Part shown: piece by piece, positions 60,726 to 64,000 of the stretch
Layout: the number at the start of each line of letters is the position of its first letter
Numbering within the stretch: position 1 is the stretch's first letter
Translations under genes and position numbers: made by a program
NCBI RefSeq assembly: GCF_029893355.1
Contig: NZ_JARZAI010000006.1
Location: 1 to 64,000, forward strand
DNA: 64,000 nucleotides
DNA from: Kitasatospora sp. MAA4
GTDB lineage: Bacteria; Actinomycetota; Actinomycetes; Streptomycetales; Streptomycetaceae
Direction: 5' to 3'
The notes under the pieces: model-generated
Told to the model about the DNA's origin: nothing
The model's database searches: none
The model's input: the letters and a program-made list of their open reading frames with translations, nothing else

Positions 60726-62999
60726 CTACGGCGCGGGCTGGGGAGATGGGAGGGTCGCGCGCAGCCGGACGACCGCGGCCGACCAGGACGGCTCGTCCGC
60801 ACCGCCGCGCAGGTTCTCCAGGAGGTAGGCGAGCCGCTTGGTGTCCTCGACCGAGACCGCCAGCAGGGGGAGCAGCTCCGCGAGGGCGTGCTCGGCCCCC
60901 GGATCGAGGGCGGCGGCCCGGATCCAGCCGCGCAGCTGCTCAAGTCCGGCCGCGGAGCACATCGGATCGTTGAGAACGGTGCGCCAGAGGGCGGCGAGCG
61001 ACTGCCGCAGGAAGGCGCCCGGGGTGCCGGAGGTGCTCTCCGCGCGGGCGAAGAGGTCCAGCAGAAGCGGGCGTCCGCTGCCGGGCTCGCCGTCCGTGGG
61101 CCCGCACGCGTGGATGACCGTGCGCAGGACGAACTCCCGCATCAGGCCCCGCTGCTGTGCCAGCGGTACCAGCGTGGGCCAGAGCTCGGCCGCGGTGTCG
61201 GCCGGCGCTGCGTCGGCAACGCCCAGCCCGGTGGCGAGCAGCAACGTGGCTGCGGACTGGGCGAGTTCGTCGAGCTCCTCGGACCATGCGCGGGTCGACC
61301 CGCGCACCTCCAGCGCACGCACCGCCGCCACCAGCGCGGTGACGGCCTGGCTGGGAAAGGCGTCCCCGACCAGTGCGTAGCTGCGGACGGCGGTCCAGCG
61401 CAGGCGGTGGTCGTCCGCGGTGCACCACTCGTGCAGGATGCGGGGTACGTGCGGCGCGTTCAGGTGGTGCGCGAGGGCGAGCGCGTTCGCGGCGGCGAGC
61501 CGGGCGCGGAACCGCCGATCGGCGGCCCAGGGCCGGATCAGCAGGGCCATGGCCGACGGCAGGTCCGTCCAGGCGAGCACGCCGGCCGTGAACGCCGCCC
61601 GGGTGCGGACCAGTGGCCGGGGGTCGTCCGCCAACCGGCGCAGCCACGCCACCAGCGCGGGGCGCGCGGACGGATGTCCGGTCCAGACCTCACCGAGCAG
61701 CGTGATCGCGGTGCTCCGATCCCGGAACTGGATCTTGGTCTGGAGCACGGGACCCCACTCGGTCTCCTCGGTCTCCTGGTAGCGGTCCGCCTGGGCGTGC
61801 TCGACGCGTTTGGCGCTGGAGGTGCCGAAGACGGGGATCGGGGCCGGTTCGCCGGGGTTCTCGATGCGGTGCAGGAGTCCGAAGAGGACGTCGCTCAGCT
61901 CGGCGGTGAGGGGGTAGGGGGCCGCGTCGAAGGCGGCGAGTGCGATCAGGAACGCCTTGTCGTGCAGCGACTGGCCATCGGTGTCGTCGAACCAGGCTCG
62001 TACCTGCCGCTCGGCGGCGTAGTCGCCGAACGCGGCGAGATCCTCCAGGGACAGCACGCCGCGGGCGTACTCGGCGATCTGGTCGGCGAAGCGGGCCAGA
62101 TCGCCGACCGGGCGGCGGTGCCCGAGCACGGACCGGACCTCCTGGAGGTCGAGCAGCGCGTCGACCTCGCGTCCGCCCAGGTCCTTGCGGAGCAGGTGTC
62201 CGCGCACCAGCTGGTCGGGCTCGGGCGGCTGCCACGGCACGTAGCCGATGCCGCTGTGCACGGCGGGATGCGGCCCGACCACGATGACGAGGTGGCTGTC
62301 GCAGGCACGCAACTTCTCGCTCAGGGCCCGCAGATGGTGTTCGCGCAGCGGGCGCTCGGGGGTCGTGGTGTAGTCCGCGAGGAGGTGTCCGCACCGCTCC
62401 CGCAGCTCCCCGACCAGCCCGCCCGGGGAGAGCCCGGGGTCGAGCGCCCGGTAGCCGGTCGAACCGACGGCGCGCAGCAGCATGAGGGCGGCAGCGCGCC
62501 GACCGGTCGTCGCCGGACCGGAGATGACGGCGACCCGTTGCCGCCTGAGCCGGTCGAGGGCGAGGTCGAAGGCGCTCTCGGACTGCCCCGCACCCGGCGG
62601 CGGATCGGCCGGATAGACGAAGTGCTGTGCGAGCAGGTCGACTTCGGCGACCGGAATCTCGCCGGAGCGCTCCTCGCCGTCGCCGCCGAGATGGTACTCG
62701 ATCTTGCTGCCACCGAGGATGACGTCGCCGGTCACCTGGCCGCCGCTCACCCCGTGCTGGTCTCCGCCGACGAGCGAGCCGCCCAGTTGCGCGGAACGGC
62801 CGAGCATGATGCCGGGGCTGTGCCGGTACAGGTCGCGCCGGGAGTCCCAGGCGTGTTCGGCGACGGCTTCGGCCTCGGCGGCGGCCGCCTCCGCGTCCGC
62901 GGCAGCGGCAGCGGCATCCGGCGCAGCGTCCGGCTGTCGCACCGGCCCGGCCGGCGCCTCCTCGGCGGCCGGGCCGTGCTCCACAGGGGAGGGGGTCAC
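60726..62999 (-). CDS. STAND/NLR-like protein with glycine-rich signalling motif, degenerate P-loop and HEAT-like repeats
   Basis: 757 residues. An Ala/Pro-rich start (1-50) leads to a glycine-rich motif at 74-97 (GSLVGGDQHG...QVTGDVILGG). Next, about 150-320 looks like an NTPase core whose Walker A reads ISGPATTGRRAA (Lys and Ser/Thr replaced by Arg) and whose Walker B strand LVIVVGPHP lacks the Asp, so ATP hydrolysis is doubtful. Residues about 465-720 hold HEAT-like repeats (LVRTRAAFTAGVLAW, FRARLAAANALALAH, LRWTAVRSYALVG). This is an NLR-like layout: signalling motif, switch, sensor repeats. GTG 62999 overlaps the cyclase-like stop (GTGA). The motif is shared with that neighbour. Confidence 0.65.
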   Translation of the reverse strand: MTPSPVEHGPAAEEAPAGPVRQPDAAPDAAAAAADAEAAAAEAEAVAEHAWDSRRDLYRHSPGIMLGRSAQLGGSLVGGDQHGVSGGQVTGDVILGGSKIEYHLGGDGEERSGEIPVAEVDLLAQHFVYPADPPPGAGQSESAFDLALDRLRRQRVAVISGPATTGRRAAALMLLRAVGSTGYRALDPGLSPGGLVGELRERCGHLLADYTTTPERPLREHHLRALSEKLRACDSHLVIVVGPHPAVHSGIGYVPWQPPEPDQLVRGHLLRKDLGGREVDALLDLQEVRSVLGHRRPVGDLARFADQIAEYARGVLSLEDLAAFGDYAAERQVRAWFDDTDGQSLHDKAFLIALAAFDAAPYPLTAELSDVLFGLLHRIENPGEPAPIPVFGTSSAKRVEHAQADRYQETEETEWGPVLQTKIQFRDRSTAITLLGEVWTGHPSARPALVAWLRRLADDPRPLVRTRAAFTAGVLAWTDLPSAMALLIRPWAADRRFRARLAAANALALAHHLNAPHVPRILHEWCTADDHRLRWTAVRSYALVGDAFPSQAVTALVAAVRALEVRGSTRAWSEELDELAQSAATLLLATGLGVADAAPADTAAELWPTLVPLAQQRGLMREFVLRTVIHACGPTDGEPGSGRPLLLDLFARAESTSGTPGAFLRQSLAALWRTVLNDPMCSAAGLEQLRGWIRAAALDPGAEHALAELLPLLAVSVEDTKRLAYLLENLRGGADEPSWSAAVVRLRATLPSPQPAP
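62713..62780. repeat. Copy 1 of a 68-bp direct repeat (glycine-rich motif)
   Basis: Differs from 63027-63094 at three positions over 68 bp by my count. Encodes the glycine-rich motif near the N-terminus of the STAND-like protein. Confidence 0.88.
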
Positions 63000-63790
63000 A
63001 GCTCGGCGCCCTTGCTGAGCGTGCCGCCGAGGATGACGTCGCCGGTCACCTGGCCCCCGCTCACCCCGTGCTGGTCACCGCCGACGAGCGAACCGTGCAC
63101 CACCGGGGCGCCATGGAAGTGGAAGACCGCCCCGGCGGGCTGCCGCTGCTCCTGGACCGGGGACGGAGTTGCGGCCTGCTGCTCACCTGCGGCGATCTCC
63201 GGCTGCCCGCCTCCCCGATGGATCCACGCGGCCAGCACTCCATCCTTGACCTGCACGTCCGTACGCCGGAAGTGCTCCGGCCGGACCCCTCGGTGACCGT
63301 GCCGCACGACGCCTTCGTACACCGCCGCGCTCACCGCCAGCACGCACTCCGCGTCCGTCCGCCCGGCCAGGGCGCCGCGCAGGGAGTCCGAGTCGAGCAA
63401 CCGGAAGGCCTGGTTGAGATCGTGCCCGACCAGCCCGCCGGTGGTGCCGGCCTGGGGGTCGTCGGCGACCTCACCGGTGGCCAGCACCATCCGCAGCCGC
63501 ATCTGCGCACTGGCCGAGGCAAGCCGGTTGTGGTCGTGCAGCAACTCGGGGGTGGCGGTGAGCAGCGCACGCAGGACGGCCGCCTTCGCCACGTCCCCGC
63601 CGAGCAGCACGATCAGGCCGTCGCCGCGGTCCTCGCGGTACTGCTGGGTGGCCTCCACCCCGGCGGCCAGCAGGGTCTGCGAGACGACGGTGTTCATGGT
63701 CCGCCGCAGGACGGCCTGCACCACGTCGTCACGACGGCTGAACCGCTCGATGTCGAGCAGCAGGATGGTCCGGTTGACAGGCTCGCGCAT
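62996..63790 (-). CDS. Class III nucleotide-cyclase-like protein with C-terminal signalling motif
   Basis: 264 residues. Cyclase homology domain about 7-195: metal-binding Asp13 in LLLDIERFS and Asp57 in DRGDGLIVLL, and the transition-state pair Asn126/Arg130 in GHDLNQAFRL. The residues needed for catalysis are thus visible, though substrate choice (ATP, GTP, CTP or UTP) cannot be read safely. A linker (about 200-232) leads to the motif GSLVGGDQHG...QVTGDVILGG at 233-256, nearly identical to that of the next protein. ATG 63790 follows GGAAGG. First gene of the five-gene operon. Confidence 0.7.
   Translation of the reverse strand: MREPVNRTILLLDIERFSRRDDVVQAVLRRTMNTVVSQTLLAAGVEATQQYREDRGDGLIVLLGGDVAKAAVLRALLTATPELLHDHNRLASASAQMRLRMVLATGEVADDPQAGTTGGLVGHDLNQAFRLLDSDSLRGALAGRTDAECVLAVSAAVYEGVVRHGHRGVRPEHFRRTDVQVKDGVLAAWIHRGGGQPEIAAGEQQAATPSPVQEQRQPAGAVFHFHGAPVVHGSLVGGDQHGVSGGQVTGDVILGGTLSKGAEL
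63027..63094. repeat. Copy 2 of the 68-bp direct repeat (glycine-rich motif)
   Basis: Encodes the C-terminal motif of the cyclase-like protein. The near identity to copy 1 at DNA level, including third positions, suggests recent duplication or gene conversion. Confidence 0.88.
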
Positions 63791-64000
63791 TGACTGCCTT
63801 CCGCAGGAGACGTAGGGCCTGGCGAGGCCCGTCTGGACACCTGAAAAGGTGCCAGGAGCAAGGGGGGTGCGGCGACGGAAACTAGCACACTGCGAATGTG
63901 ACCGTGTACACAGAGCAGGCGTGCGGCCGTTGGCCGGACTCGCGCTCGGACCGCACCCGGACCCGTGCTCAGCGATCCGCCTGGCGTGCCATCTGCCGCA
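63791..64000. other. Upstream region of the five-gene operon
   Basis: I see no gene in these 210 bp. The operon promoter should be here; I could not assign convincing boxes. Confidence 0.5.

Noticed and set aside
59721..63296. A 1,191-codon plus-strand frame across the defence-like operon
   Set aside because: Same cause: low-complexity translation (runs of LLLRR, GRVGR) opposite three minus-strand genes with recognisable domains.

Overview
The window is high-GC actinobacterial DNA from a streptomycete (Streptomyces/Kitasatospora type). Reasons: the strong GC third-position bias, GTG and TTG starts behind purine-rich ribosome sites, a WblA-type WhiB protein, a gamma-butyrolactone receptor with an AfsA homologue, and a core block (crp, MBL hydrolase, NUDIX, RidA, DUF4177, two ArsA-like ATPases, wblA, class A PBP, YqeY, metallophosphoesterase) in the order I recall from Streptomyces chromosomes.

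Region 1 (about 1-18.4 kb) is one end of a secondary-metabolite cluster, most likely a halogenated aromatic polyketide. It holds a biotin carboxylase start cut by the left edge, two atypical OmpR-type regulators, a tandem ABM monooxygenase, a secreted bicovalent flavin oxidase, a flavin-dependent halogenase, an aromatic FAD monooxygenase, a flavin reductase, a PPOX-like oxidoreductase, a DHA2 exporter with an HxlR regulator, a SnoaL-like protein coupled to a cation/H+ antiporter, a degenerate histidine-kinase-like protein, a butyrolactone receptor and an AfsA homologue. No polyketide synthase lies in the window; it would be beyond the left edge. Three matching 7-8-7 palindromes sit inside promoter spacers of regulatory genes, which suggests control by the butyrolactone receptor.

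Region 2 (18.4-30.6 kb) has a NaeI-type restriction nuclease fused to a helix-turn-helix domain, with no methyltransferase in sight. It is followed by a nitrite assimilation and siroheme block: NirB, a NirD-NarK fusion, a uroporphyrinogen-III synthase with a winged-helix tail, and a CbiX chelatase. A lipase-like hydrolase, a MerR-promoter aldo/keto reductase and Crp come next. Region 3 (30.6-40.5 kb) is the conserved core block, ending in tRNA-Pro(CGG).

Region 4 (40.5-57.7 kb) is accessory DNA starting right after the tRNA with an IS5-family transposase remnant. Its centre is a small unrecognised cluster: a third JadR1-like regulator, an ArsR repressor, a 1,247-residue protein joining a malonyl-transferase-like domain to a kinase/phosphotransferase-fold domain, a 489-residue helical protein of unknown function, and a DHA2 exporter. 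Beyond it are an XRE regulator, a quinone-reductase-like flavoprotein, an ECF41 sigma factor with its oxidoreductase, a sterol-desaturase-like enzyme, an AraC regulator and a secreted sedolisin.

Region 5 (57.7-63.8 kb, minus strand) is a tight five-gene operon that looks like an uncharacterised defence or signalling system: a class III nucleotide-cyclase-like protein, a STAND-like protein with a degenerate P-loop and HEAT-like repeats, an SPFH-like coiled-coil protein, a Pycsar-type transmembrane effector and an M48 metalloprotease. The first two proteins share a nearly identical glycine-rich motif of about 24 residues, reminiscent of bacterial amyloid signalling motifs. This operon is the strongest candidate for an undescribed system here.
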